DNA from: Ziziphus jujuba
Taxonomy: Eukaryota; Streptophyta; Magnoliopsida; Rosales; Rhamnaceae
Assembly (NCBI RefSeq): GCF_031755915.1
Contig: NC_083379.1
Coordinates: 26,598,001 to 26,662,000 of the forward strand
DNA: 64,000 nucleotides
Direction of reading: 5' to 3'
Shown here: positions 45,601-57,188 of the stretch, one piece after another
Position numbering within the stretch: the stretch's first letter is position 1
Layout of the letters: each line of letters begins with the position of its first letter
The notes under the pieces: model-generated
What the model saw: only the letters and a program-made list of their open reading frames with translations
The model's database searches: none
Told to the model about the DNA's origin: nothing
Translations under genes and position numbers: made by a program

Positions 45601-46277
45601 AACTAAATGGTTTAATCTAGGAGGTGTTTACAACCCAAGGAAGCAAGTTCATTAGTAAAGATGAACTAACATTGGTCCATATGATCGGGATGGTGGATGC
45701 GAACGTGAAAGAGAGTTTAACGCATGGACTTTTACAACACGGTGATGTGGCATCATATGGTGAATGGCATCCAACTAAGCTTGGCCAAATTTTATAATTA
45801 GGAAAATATTAATTTTTATTTATGTTTTGATTGGATTTTGGCATGTTGCTTATTTACTTTCCTAATTTAGTTTTTATTAGGTTTTTAAATTATTTTCCCA
45901 ATTTTATTAGAGTTGAATTGGTCAAAGAATTAAAGGTCATTCAAATTAGGAAACTAGGAGCTAAATTAGGTTTTCTAAACCTAATCACACTAGGCTTCCT
46001 AAACCTATCAAAATTAGGTTTCCTAAACCTAATTTTTGTCCATTATTATTCCACCTTTACTTTTAGCAAATTTAGGAAAGCTTTGTAATTTATTTTGCCT
46101 ATTTAAAGGCACATAAGTCATGAATAAAGAGGAGATTACGATTTTTATTCAAAGTAAGAGTGATTCTCTTGGTTCTCTAAGAACTATGTCAAACTTTTTT
46201 AAGCTTTGCTTGTGGAGTTCAAATTCGACTTATCAATAGGTTATTCCGCACCCTATTGTGGTGTATTCATTATACCA
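45500..46277 (+). repeat. Element B 3' LTR, U5 end missing
   Basis: It is closely similar to 17025-17870. It contains three units of the hairpin minisatellite (45963-46034). It ends at ATTCATTATACCA, then element E resumes. Confidence 0.88.
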
Positions 46278-46672
46278 ACTATTTGATGTTCAATAAATTT
46301 CACCAACCCTTTCTAATGAATCTAGTCCTATTTTAGTTAAATACATTTCACTAACCCTTTCTAATGAATCTAGATCTATTTGACATTAAATACACTCCAC
46401 CAACTTTTTTTTACCAAAATGGTAGATGTCTTTCTCTCTTTCTTACATCGTCACAACATCATAAGTATTGCCCATGTGTGTATCACATGCTCTAAGTAAG
46501 TTAACCATGGTTTGACCACCTTTAGTAGAGATGTTAGGATTTTCTGCTATTGAAAAGACTTCTTACCAACCTGGCTTTTTTAAACCTCTTGGCTCAGGAT
46601 CTCGTGATAGGTCCTTGAATAGCCTCTAACATATCTTTGTTCCATTGGATAGCCCCAGTCATGTCCTCATCA
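46278..46672 (-). repeat. Element E 5' LTR, U3-side part
   Basis: It resumes the E LTR after element B and matches 28330-28502 plus 35367-35557. It contains a small internal duplication of CTAACCCTTTCTAATGAATCTAG (46300-46375). It ends at CCTCATCA, followed by ATTGA. Confidence 0.9.
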
Positions 46673-46677
46673 ATTGA

Positions 46678-48290
46678 TTTAATTATATTGTTGTATTGCC
46701 CAAATTGGAGAATAAAATTGTTGTAAGCAATTGAAAATAAAACTAAATTAAGATTATAATTAACAACAAAACAAAGAGATTAAATATTGCAAAAAGAGAA
46801 AATCAATATCTAGAATCATTAGGGTTCTAAAATTCACCACTAACATTCGGATTAATATTTAGCATGCATATATTGGAATTTTGATTCATAAGTTCACTAT
46901 ATTCCCAATCCATATATTTTTTTCACATAAACCTAGAAGTAATTACATAAAAAAACTAGTAACTTTCACATACTTATTAATTAACCTTAGTAAGACCTAA
47001 ATCATGCAATTTCATTGAGAATAAGATTTGGTTATAATACGGCATACTAAATCACAACATTCAGCATGTAATTCATCAAATTGATCTGCTTTATAAACTT
47101 AACTTTTACATAGAATTAAAAAGCATAAATTAGTTATTCAAGGGGTCATGAATAATGCATTAAGAACATTGATGAATTGTAAACTTTATAATCAAAAGAA
47201 GTAAATCTGAATCATATATAGTATCAAGATACTCATAATTAGGGCCACATGCTTATAATTATAAAAATTAGTTGACAACCGAACTAAAACCACAATCCAT
47301 TTTCATTAAAAAAAAAAAAAATTGGGTTCACAAGAAAATAGAAGAAAAATAAAGAATTTTGAAAGCAAACATAAGGTAACGAAACTTGAAGGTGGTGACA
47401 CAAATGTCCTTATGCTTTAAGTGAAATTTGCTTCTTGTTCTCCTTCTTCTAGCTTTTCAAATCTCCTTCCAAATCTCCCTAATTATGTGGAATGGTGTGA
47501 ATGATGGTGGAGAAGATATCAAGAAGTTGAATCTTACATAGCCGTACAATTTTCTTGCTCCTCACTCAATTTTACTTTTGTATTTCCGAAATAAGTACAA
47601 AAACCTTACTGGCTCTTTTTTACCCAGCTCCTAAAATATAGGATGGACATGTATTTCCCAAATAATATGAAAATAAAAAAACAAGCACAATTCTAGGAAA
47701 AATATAGTGGCTTGTGTGGCAAGTAATGCTCAATCAAGGCCTTGGGCCGATATTTGTTGCTCTTCTTAGCATCATTCTGGGCTTCAAATGCTTGGCTTCA
47801 ATTCTTCATATTCCCCTAGTTTGTTGCCTCCCAATACATGTCTCACCATACCATTGGATTCTTCAAATGATTACCTTAATAAATTTTAACCCAATAAAGC
47901 TTCAAAGTCTTCATGTACTATTCATTGCAATCTGTCTTTAAAATACCACTTGGAAATCCAAATTTTTGCACTTGAACTAATAGAAAAGTATAGGTATTTA
48001 TTTTAACTTTTCAACCATACAAGAAAATAAGTTTTTTGATGCCAAGATGACATTCAAAACTCAATTTTCCCACTAGATTTTAGATATGTCAAACTGTAAA
48101 TTTTTTTTTTAAAATTTTTTTACTTCAAAATTAAATTGGTATTGATTAGCTAGACCAAATGCAATGAATTTCTACAAAGATGATTTTGAATGTGTTCAAA
48201 AAATTCTCCAACTAGAATCACTTCAAAATTCTATCTGTAACTACAAATTTACATAAAAAAATAATAACTATCCGTAATTCAATATAAAAC
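46678..48290. repeat. Diverged Athila-like LTR, the target of element E
   Basis: The text follows the solo LTR at 51882-53623 loosely: TTGTxTTGCCCAAA, AATTGAAAATAAAACTAAATTAA, ATTAGGGTTCTAAAATTCACCACTAA. The portion 48030-48280 parallels 19519-19750. Its left part is 27840-27954 across element E. Short frames (e.g. 47714-47941) show nothing recognisable. Confidence 0.55.
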
Positions 48291-49571
48291 TGGAATGACC
48301 TTCAGATAATGGTAGTGTATTAATCTTCAAATTGAATCTTTAAGCTTTTAACAAATCTTGTCTAGAATCGATCTCCATAAACTTGAATAATTAAAGCTTC
48401 ATAAAATTCATCTTTTCATGAATTAACTTAAAGAATTTAAATTATAAGTAAATTCTCCATGTTTTAGCCTTTTTACCTAAAGCTAAGAAAACAATAATTC
48501 AATTGTTACCCTCCAACACAACAATAGGTGACAAAAAAGTAACATCAACTGAATAAAAATATAAAATTCACCAAAAGAGAAGAGCAAGTCCACTACTAAA
48601 GTCCTCCTTACATAGGACAATAAAAAGCCATGTGAAAAATAATCAACTTTAATGATCCAAAATAATGTTAGAGTTTGGGGTAAAGTTAGCAACAAAGATT
48701 GGTAGCTTACTTCCTTGCTTCATGCTTTCCCACTTAGAAATCTTTCTTTTCTCTTGTAACCAAAGCCGGTTCTTTTTGTCCTACTTCAGACTCAAGCTCT
48801 CACTTTTAGGGTTAGGCTTGCTTTAGCTTCCTTCCTTCTTTTGTCTTCAAGTTAGGTATCCACTAGTTTTAAAAACTTTGTTATGCTTATTGCATTCACC
48901 TTTTGGCTTGGTTCACTACAAGTACTGGATTGGCTAGATAGGATCTCTTGCATGGCTTTCCCTTTGATCATCATATAACCAAACTGCATTGATCAAATAA
49001 TTTTTTAATACCTGCTTTTTTTCCTAAACTTATTTTTTTTGTTCTTGTTTTAGTTTGTTTTTGTTCTGGTTTATTTAGGACATATAAGCTGGTGTTCAAG
49101 AACACCAAATGACTTGTAATTTAGTTAACTAGCTAGATTAGGTTCAGGTTTAAGTAAGCCACTGAGGAGCTTAAGGAGCTTGAATTGCTTGATGATTTGG
49201 CAAGCACGGTTCGATGACTTGACAAGCATGGATTGGACCTAATTTACGACCAATTGAGACCATGACATGCGTAAATTTTTGTAGTGAAGACTGTGAAACC
49301 TTATGTTCACACTAGTTTTTAAACTATATTTTTGTAGTAAAGACATGAATGAATTTCAAGTTGTTTTTGGTTCAATTTTGGCCTTGCAAAACCCAAAAAC
49401 AAAAAAAAAAAAAGTACACCGATTTGAATAAGCACTTGAAATTTACTCGTTGGTTTAAGCCTGTTTATACAAAATCAAGAACCAAAACACTTCAAAACCT
49501 ATATCCATAAAAAAAATAATAATAATAATACTTCAAGTCTTCTTTAGAAACAATCTTGCCATCCCTTTCAA
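48291..49571. other. Non-coding stretch before copia gag
   Basis: There is no coding signal. The part after about 48700 may be LTR or leader of the copia remnant that follows, because a primer-site-like TTGGTATTAGAG stands at 49572. Confidence 0.45.
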
Positions 49572-49580
49572 ATTGGTATT

Positions 49581-49583
<3 letters not shown>
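49572..49583 (+). other. Degenerate primer-site-like motif
   Basis: TTGGTATTAGAG differs by one base from TTGGTATCAGAG, the tRNA-iMet site. It precedes a 35-base poly-T run and the copia gag fragment at a plausible distance. Confidence 0.5.
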
Positions 49584-49621
<38 letters not shown>

Positions 49622-49639
49622 CAATCCTTTGTCAAAATT

Positions 49640-50025
49640 ATGCAAGAAACCAAAGAACACTCATTGATTTCAATGGCTTCTTCACACTTTATAGCACCTT
49701 TACCTCCTTTGTTCAATGGCCAAAATTATTCAGTTTAGTTTATAAGACTGAAGACTTATTTACAAGCCTATGACCTTTGGGATTTAGTTGACTTTGATTA
49801 TGAACCTAATCCATTAAGAGCAAGAACTTTTGTGAATCAAATCAAGCTCCATAGTGAAGAGAATGCAAGGGCATTCACAGCACTCACGATTATACAAGCT
49901 GTTTTCATGGATAGGATTTGTGCAAGGATTAGGACCTGCATAACACCATAACAAGCTTGGAAAAATCTTCAAGAAGAGTTCCAAGGGAATACAAGAACAA
50001 GACAGATGTAGCTTCTCAACCTAGA
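49640..50025 (+). pseudogene. Ty1/copia gag fragment
   Basis: Translation gives APLPPLFNGQNYSV, then LKTYLQAYDLWDLVD, then ITP-stop-QAWKNLQEEFQGNTRT, matching the N-terminal gag of plant copia elements (FNGxNYxxWxxxMxTxLxxxDLW ... AWxxLxxxFxG). It has internal stops. It is cut off at 50025 by the LTR of element G. Confidence 0.8.
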
Positions 50026-50983
50026 TGATACGAATTTAGGTGGACTCACTTTTAAACCCCTAACAAATAAAGTAGGGATCATTCTAAGACAAGTTTTAAT
50101 GGAAACCTTGATCTTTAATCAACCTATGACAAAAAAACTATGGTATAATTATGATGACATAATAGGGAATGGAAAACCTATTGATCAGGTTAAGGTTTGA
50201 ATACAAGCAAAACTTGATAAGTTATTAGTTCTTAGAGGACCAAGAGAATAACTTTCATAGTTATGCTGAAAATTCTTAAACTATTTATTCATTTAAAAGG
50301 GAAGCCGATTTATAGGCAAAGTAAGAATTAATTTAAGCATTTGCTAAAATAAAAATTGACATTAAACTTAGATTCCAAATCTTAATTTAACTGATCAACT
50401 TTCCTTTAATTGAAATTAGGAAAGGTGATTTAATTTAAACCTAGTTTCCTAATCTTATTTTGACTAATCAACCTTCTTTTAATTGAAATTTGAAAATGTG
50501 GTTTAATTACATGATTAAGGCAAATTAGAAAACTAATTTGACACTTGCCCTAATATAAAATAAACAGAAAAATAATAAAGAGTTCTAATCACAATTTAGA
50601 AACTAATTAATAACTTTGACATCAAGAAATGTCAATTCAACCTTGGAGCTTCTTAAATCCATGGAAATGCTACATACGATGCTATGTGACATTGCCACAT
50701 CATAATATTGTTACCACATCACTATGCCACTTCAACAATATGCCACGTAATCATGCAAAGTCAGTAAAGTCTTTTCTTCATTAATTTAGCTATGTAATCC
50801 TATACATTGGGCCATCCTCAATTCACCTTCAGTGGTGAATTTCTTTTAAGAGCTAAACACTTCCTAGATTAAACCATTTAGTGCTTCTTTGAATCTTTTT
50901 GCTTAAGCTCGTGTTATTGGTCCTACCTTCAATTGTATAGGATTTTGGCTCCAGCTTGTTGTGCTCCTAGCCATTTCTCATCG
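50026..50983 (-). repeat. Element G 3' LTR
   Basis: The outer end is TGATACGAATTTAGG, the family form TGATACGAACCTAGG seen in F. The inner end on the minus strand reads CGATGAGAAATGG after the polypurine tract, one base off TGATGAG. Length is 958 bp. Confidence 0.82.
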
Positions 50984-51598
50984 TTACCCTCCTATTGCAA
51001 AGGATTTGTCCTCAAATCAAAGTCATCACCTGCAGAGAAAATAGATAAATTAGAAACATTAAAAGTAACACTAACATTATACTCACTTGGCAAATCTAAA
51101 TGATATGCATTGTCGTTTAGTCTCTCCTACACTTGAAAATATCTATTTCCTTTTGGCATAAGCTTAGACTTGCGTTGGGCTGAAAATCTTTCTTTCCTTA
51201 AATGTAACCAAACCCAATCTCCATGTTCAAATGCCATAGGTGTTTTGTTCTTCTTTTAATGTTTGCACACACCTTCTCATGTATTTGCTTCACAAAATTT
51301 GCATTTTCTTTCCATTAAGATTAATGTGTTCACTCATAAGCAAAAGTGTTAAATCTAATGGAGTTAAAGGATTCACACCATATACAATTTCAAAAGGAGA
51401 ATATTTTGCAGCAGAATGCACAATTTTATTATATGCAAATTCTTTATGAGGTAAACAACCTTCCCAAATTCTAATATTTCTACCAATTAAAGCCTGTAAG
51501 AATGTAGACAAAGTTCTACTCATAATTTCAATTTGACCATCTATTTGAGGATAATAAGTAGTAGAAAATAACAATTTAGTACCTAACTTAGCCCACAA
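50984..51598 (-). pseudogene. Element G integrase C-terminal part
   Basis: After a purine tract (AATAGGAGGGTAA on the minus strand, 50984-50996) the frame 51290-51616 reads [39 protein letters not shown] and [12 protein letters not shown], the second half of the Ty3/gypsy integrase core. The glutamate of the catalytic triad would fall in the [13 protein letters not shown] segment. The first residues of that frame (MVRVVT) belong to the neighbouring LTR. Confidence 0.85.
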
Positions 51599-54500
51599 TG
51601 TAACGACCCGTACCAAACTACCCCTGTTAAATAGGTTTGACCAAGTGGACTGTATGTGGGTTTTAGGTTGACTTTTTCTATGGTTAAGATTTTAGCTTGA
51701 CTGTTATGTCATTGTGTAAAGCTCGTCGATACAAGTTCATCGACTGGTGACAAGCCAAATTTTGAGGTAGGGATAAAATGTCATGATTCTGTGAAGTTTT
51801 AAACATCATTATTATATCAGCATCCAAACTTGTTCCAAGTTTTTATCTATTAGTGATCAAGGCTCTATATTTGGGGAGCATTGATGTGTAAAATCAACTC
51901 GCAAGTGCACGAATCGTTTTCAAGTAATAAAGTGGAAAAATAGGGTTGTCGTACCCAAGGGATTAAGTATTAAGTACCAAAGATAATTAGGTTTTGATAA
52001 TATTTGAACTAAAATTTAAGATGGCAATTGAAAACTAAATAAACTAAATTAAACAAAAGCAATCAATTAAAATTAGATCAATTTCAAGTAAGAGAGAGAA
52101 TTGAATAATTATGAATACTAGGGCATTTGATTTCACCACTAATTATTCCAATTTAATTACTTAAATATGTGAATTTAATTAACTAGTAATTTTGTTAGCC
52201 ACACTTAATCACAAAATTAATCCAAAGTAGTTTCCAATCACAATTGATAATATTCACATAACCTAATTTATTCCTTCCGGCCTATAAATTAAATCATGCA
52301 AATTCATCAAGCATAGATTAAGCAAATAATATGGCATGAGACATAATTATTTTCCAATCAATTATGCATTCATGTAAATCATTAGTGATCCATAATATTA
52401 TCCTTTTCCAAGCTCAAATATTATTAAAAACATTCATTCCTTCCGGCCTATGAAAGCATTAAGTATCCCAATGATTTATTAACAAAACATATTACTAATT
52501 AAATAAAACTCAACATATATTAAAATGATTAAACCTTCATAGTTAGAGCTACATCATAGCCCTAGCTATGAAAATTAGTTCATGGTAAAAATAATTTCAA
52601 CATCCATAATTATTAAAAATAATTAGATTCACAATTAAAGAGAAAGGAAAAGAGAATAAAAACTATTGAAGAAATTCTCCTCTAAGAGCTCTCAAAGTCG
52701 TAGCCTTCTTCTCCAAGCAAGCCCATGTCTTTATGCCTCCTCCAAGCTCTCCAATTGATCTTCTAAGACTCTAAAACTTTAAAACCCTAGAACCCTTAAG
52801 AGAATCTTAGAAACTCCCAAAATTTGGTTTGTTTCTATTTAAGCCTCCTAAAAGCTCTTAAATAACTCTCTAAACTTGTATATCTTCCTTCAATGTGGTG
52901 GGGGCTATATATATAGGGCCTTGGGAATCTTTTTCTCTCTTTATTTTCAATGTGGGAGTCTTGGAAGATACCTTTTTTAGGCCATGAAAAGGGTTGGACG
53001 AATTTCATGTGTAAAAAGGAAACTGTATATTACTTGCTCTCTACTACTTTCCTTTTATCTAATTCCTCCTAAAAAAATAGTTAATTAGTCTAATTTACCC
53101 TTAATGAAGCATGTGACATGGCATGTGCCTCATTAATGATAAATTAACCAATTATTGCCACTTGTTTTTATCTTGGCCCTCAAATTGCCTTGATTCCCTC
53201 TTTTGATCAATGGTGGAGATTTAACTAGAATATTCCTTTTTATAAATTCCAAACTTTAAATTATGATAACTCTTTGCTCGTACCTCGAAATTCAAAAATA
53301 ACGAGACATTTGAAATCGTCAAATCGTGATGATTCATATGACATCCACTTCCATCATGAAATTCCCGATAGAATCTTTATGGAATCTTTAAGGTATCTTT
53401 TTAGAATCTTTTTAATGCTTAGTCCGTTCGAGCTCAAATCTTGCTTCCCACCATAATTCGACCCAAGGAATCCATTTTTATGGTTGTTTTCTTAAAATTC
53501 TTCCTCTTTTACCTAGATTAAGAAAAATACATAATTAAGTATCTTTCCATAACAAATTAACACAAACTAACAAATATTAAGCTATAAATATGGCATAAAA
53601 TCATCAATATTTTAGACCTAACAAGCATGTCTAATAGAAAAGAAATGTTGAAATACCCATTTTGTTCCCCAAACCTGAGAAAATTTTCTTCAAACCCATG
53701 AGTCTGAACTGGGTCGTTTCGAACCCGTTTAACATCCAAATGGGTCACCGCTGTTTTGCCCAATTTTGGCCACCAACTTCATACACGTACCACACCAGAG
53801 GGAAGCCTCCACGATGGTGAGCTCGGCCATGAAATTTCATGATGAATGTCCTGCCGACGTGCCTTGATCGAGCCAGCAAAGTCGACGGTGATCAGCGCGG
53901 TGGGTCACCAAATTTTTATGCTTTTCGACCATTTCAAGCCAACCCATACACCCTCTCCAATTTTCGGATCCTCTAAACTGATTTCCTTGCTCCTTTTGCC
54001 CAAATTCTTCACCATTTGAGAGATTCATTAATGGAGAGTTTGGTCGAGATTTCCATAAAGTTTTTCAGCTTGTGTTTCTTATTTCTTGGGCTTTCCGTTG
54101 ATATAAAGTTTGTGAATTTTGGACATCGTTTGATAAATTTTCTATTTTTGGGTCAATTAGTTGAATATCGGATAAATTCGGATTGTGTTTGAACAAAATT
54201 TGGTCAAATTGGATAAAATTGAAGATGGGCTAGTGAAATTAAATATGATTAGGATCCATTTAATTAGGAACCATTTAAAGGTTCAATTTTGAAAGATTAT
54301 CCTTTGGATGAAAAGCCCCAATTTTAGATACTAAATCCTAAAGGTACAAGGTGTAACTAGACCATTCAGAGTCCAATTTATGTAACTTTCAGTCATACAA
54401 ATCATTTTAAGATATTGGAACATACAAGTGTTTTTTGTTTAGTTATTGGAGCCTGAAAAAGATTTTATTATATTACAGACACTCGAGTTGAGCTTGGAGG

Positions 54501-55030
54501 CGATCCTGTAGGGGAGCAGAAATGAGCATCTGCAGTACTATGAGTGGTTATATCATTTTAAAATGTTTTGTGTATATAGTATAATATATGTGTGGTTTGA
54601 ATATTTTACGTAAATACCATTTGAATTGGAATATTTGTTCTATGCATATATAAATATATGCTTTTACATATATATTTTATCATTTTATGTGATTTTTGAT
54701 AATATTTAAATGGTTTCCAATTCTCATGAGTTCATAAATGGACTTGTGATATATAAATATCTTGGTATTTAAATTGAGGCCTTAAATCATTTTGGAAAAA
54801 TTATTGATTTGAGAAAGCGTATTGAAAAATATATGATTTTAAGCATGTTCAAATATTTTATAATTTTATATGCTTAAAATTGGTTTATGGTGAGATATAT
54901 TTTATTGTGGTATTTCTGGTTTTAGCATGGAATGATGATTTGAAAATTTTAAAATATCTAAATAAGCGGTTGAGTTTAAATATTAAATTATGATTTATGA
55001 TACAATATTGTTCAGAAAAGTATGATCTCA
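51599..55030. repeat. TGTAACGACCC-type LTR region, split by a solo LTR
   Basis: TGTAACGACCCGTACC at 51599 is a familiar start of plant gypsy LTRs. The text runs to 51881, is interrupted by 51882-53623 and resumes at 53629 without loss. A purine-rich site GTAGGGGAGCAGAAATGAG lies near 54510. The right end is unknown; the CACTA-like end at 55031 sets a limit. Short frames (53557-54028, minus) are not gene-like. Confidence 0.5.
51882..53623 (-). repeat. Solo LTR, 1742 bp, Athila-like
   Basis: It runs from TGATGTGTAAAATCAACTCG to ...TTTTAGACCTAACA and is flanked by AGCAT on both sides (51877-51881 and 53624-53628). No primer site or polypurine tract adjoins it, so the internal part was probably removed by LTR-LTR recombination. 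On the minus strand a TATA-like CCTATATATATAGCCCC is seen near 52915-52900. The CTTCCGGCCTATxAA pattern repeats at 52275 and 52440. Confidence 0.9.
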
Positions 55031-55870
55031 CACTACAAAAAAGAAAAAAAAGAAAAAGGAATTAGTGACCGAATCTTTTGCAACCAAAATTTTTTGGTCA
55101 TTAAAGGTGCATTAGTGATCATATGGTGGTCGCTAAAATTTTGGTATCTCATATTGGAAAAATGGTAAGGTTCCATTTTTAGTAATCAAGGATTGGTCAT
55201 TACATCTTAGTTTTTAGTGACCAATTTAATTATGGTTACTCATGTGAGAGCGGAAAATTTTTCCTGTATTTTTTTTAGCGGGAATAAGATTTTTTAGTGA
55301 CCAAATATGTATTGCTCACTAAAATTAATTATCACTGACCAATAGTTGGTTAGTAATAGTCTAAGTAATTAAAAATGAAAATAAATATAAATGCATGAGA
55401 TTGGTGACCATTATTTGGTCACCTAAAATTTTGAGCTAGTGGCCAATAAATCGGTCACTAATACTAATAATGGGTGAGCAGATCTAGGTTCGTTGCTTAA
55501 AATGAGCATAAATAAATTGTTTACTAGATGCAACTTTTGGTGAGCACATAATTGTTAAATATAGTTGTAGTAATTAAAATAATGCAACAAAGATATTAAT
55601 ACAAGACTTCTTTTTTTTTTTTTTTAATAGAATATGAATATAACACATTAGGCGACCTAAAAACGTTTATTATTAAAATATTCCATAAGCGAAAAAGGTT
55701 GATTGTTGAAATTTTTTTAAATAAATAAAAATGATGATATTATACACCTTTGACGACTAAACAAGAGCAACCAAGTGATAGCATAAATAGTTTAAAAAAT
55801 ACACTAAAAATAAAGGATAATACCTTTTAGTGATAAAAAATTGGTCATTTGAGATTTTTCTTTTATTATT
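55031..55870 (+). mobile_element. CACTA-like transposon end with subterminal repeats
   Basis: It starts CACTACAAAAAAG. Forms of TTAGTGACC or its complement GGTCACTAA recur more than ten times in both directions over about 800 bp. Terminal CACTA plus dense short subterminal repeats are the mark of En/Spm-type elements. I see no right end (TTTGTAGTG) and no transposase, so it is a non-autonomous or truncated copy. Confidence 0.65.
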
Positions 55871-56006
55871 TAGAATTTAATATAAAAAAAATATAACTAC
55901 TCTTTCTCTCTCTCTCTCAATATATATATCTATATATTACACATACTTGTAATTGGTACTTGTTTATTTGAATTCATATATATATATATATATATGTTTG
56001 TGTGGA

Positions 56007-56237
56007 TGATGTGTAAAATCAACTCGCAAGTGCACGAATCGTTTTCAAGTAATAAAGTGGAAAAATAGGGTTGTCGTACCCAAAGGATTAAGAATTAAGT
56101 ACCAAAATAATTAGGTTTTGGTAATACTTGAACTAACAATTAAGATGGCAATTGAAAAATACATAAACTAAATTAAACAAAAGCAATCAATTAAAATTAG
56201 ATTAATTTCAAGTAAGAGAGAGAATTGAATAATTATG
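56007..56237 (-). repeat. Truncated copy of the 51882 LTR
   Basis: It matches 51882-52110 with a few differences, from TGATGTGTAAAATCAACTCG to GAATAATTATG, and stops where the leader of element F begins. Confidence 0.9.
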
Positions 56238-57174
56238 TTTTAATTAAACTTATCAACAAAACAATAGCAAAAAAAAAAAAAAAAACGCAATACCGAAGGA
56301 ATTCAACAAAACCTAATTTTCGGCTTTTCTAGGTAAAATAAAGCAAATTAATGAGAAAACTTTGGAATTTTGAAGAACTGGACCAGATGGTAATAGATTA
56401 TGAGTTCAAGAATAAAATTCTAGAAAAAGAAATTCAAATACAAACAAGAATCAAATTGAACAATATAGAATAGTGTTGGTTGTTGTTCTTGTAATTCAAG
56501 TTTTGTATCAATTCCTTTAACTGATTTTAATCCAAATAATTTAAGCACCAAAAATCCAAATATCCAGCAGCAAAAATAATTCCCCAGCAACTCAAATATT
56601 GAATAAATAATCAAAAAACCAGCAGCTCTAACAAATTTCCAGCAAACAAATCAAACTCCAACAAACCGAAATATTTTTCTTTTTTTTTTTTATTCGGCTT
56701 TACCTCTTCTTTTTTTTTTTTTTTTCACTCACAGAACATAAACAACTGTAGTAGCAAGAATAATTACCAAAATTACAATTCCAACTCCAAAACAAACACC
56801 AAACCCGTGGCCTCAAACAAAAACAAAAGTGCAGTTTTTTTTTTTTTTTTTTTTATATGTTGCCACAAACCCTTCTCTCTTTTTTTTTTTTTGGAATATG
56901 TGAATGCAAATATTTAAGACTAAAATAGTAAAGAAAAATCAACAAAAACCAAAATTAATAAGAACAATAATGAAAGACAACCAACAAACTAGGGAACAAA
57001 AATACCGTAGAACTAGGAAACCCTAATTTAACTAGGAATGAGTTTTTTTTTTTTTTTTTTTGAAGATGCAAAACATGTATGGGATGGATACAACCTTAAC
57101 CTAATGCTAAAATTGCAGAATAACACAAAAAAAAAATAAACAAATAAAGATAGATCAAACCTGAACAAAATTTG
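56238..57174 (-). other. Element F 5' leader
   Basis: On the minus strand it carries the poly-A tract, CTGCACTTTTGTTTTTGTT and GAGGCCACGGGTTTGG, corresponding to the leader of element A (13450-13590). It holds several T-runs as seen on the plus strand. No gag remains. Confidence 0.75.
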
Positions 57175-57186
57175 GCTCTGATACCA
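57175..57186 (-). other. Primer binding site of element F, tRNA-iMet
   Basis: The minus strand reads TGGTATCAGAGC, 2 bp inside the LTR that begins at 57189. Confidence 0.92.
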
Positions 57187-57188
57187 AA

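Larger units (their letters stand above)
42068..46277 (+). mobile_element. Element B: truncated relative of element A nested in E
   Basis: The segment has leader, gag-protease, a truncated RT joined to the integrase C-terminus, polypurine tract and most of a 3' LTR, nearly collinear with A from about 13575 to 17870. There is no 5' LTR or primer site, and the LTR stops about 90 bp short in U5. The left join is an A-rich run containing CAAAAAAA repeats. No target duplication is recognisable. It was probably not a normal integration, or both ends were trimmed later. Confidence 0.88.
27960..46672 (-). mobile_element. Element E: Ty3/gypsy element bearing two nested insertions
   Basis: The outer ends TGATACAT (27960) and ...CCTCATCA (46672) are flanked by the 5-bp duplication ATTGA (27955-27959 and 46673-46677). 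The 3' LTR is 27960-28502 plus 35367-35557, split by a hAT element. The 5' LTR is 41721-42067 plus 46278-46672, split by element B. Between them lie polypurine tract, integrase, RNase H, RT, rearranged sequence, gag and a tRNA-iMet primer site, in correct order for the minus strand. The two LTRs are visibly diverged and pol is broken throughout, so the element is old. Confidence 0.93.
50026..51598 (-). mobile_element. Element G: 3' end of a Ty3/gypsy element
   Basis: It consists of a 3' LTR (50026-50983), a polypurine tract and the end of integrase. It inserted into or joined the copia gag at 50025 and is itself broken at 51598 by a TGTAACGACCC-type LTR. The missing part of the element was not found in the window. 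Confidence 0.85.

Noticed and set aside
51882..53623. CRISPR-like or clustered spaced repeats, here and in the 20051-20610 array
   Set aside because: Repeats are diverged tandem units or LTR text without regular spacers; the genome is a plant's.
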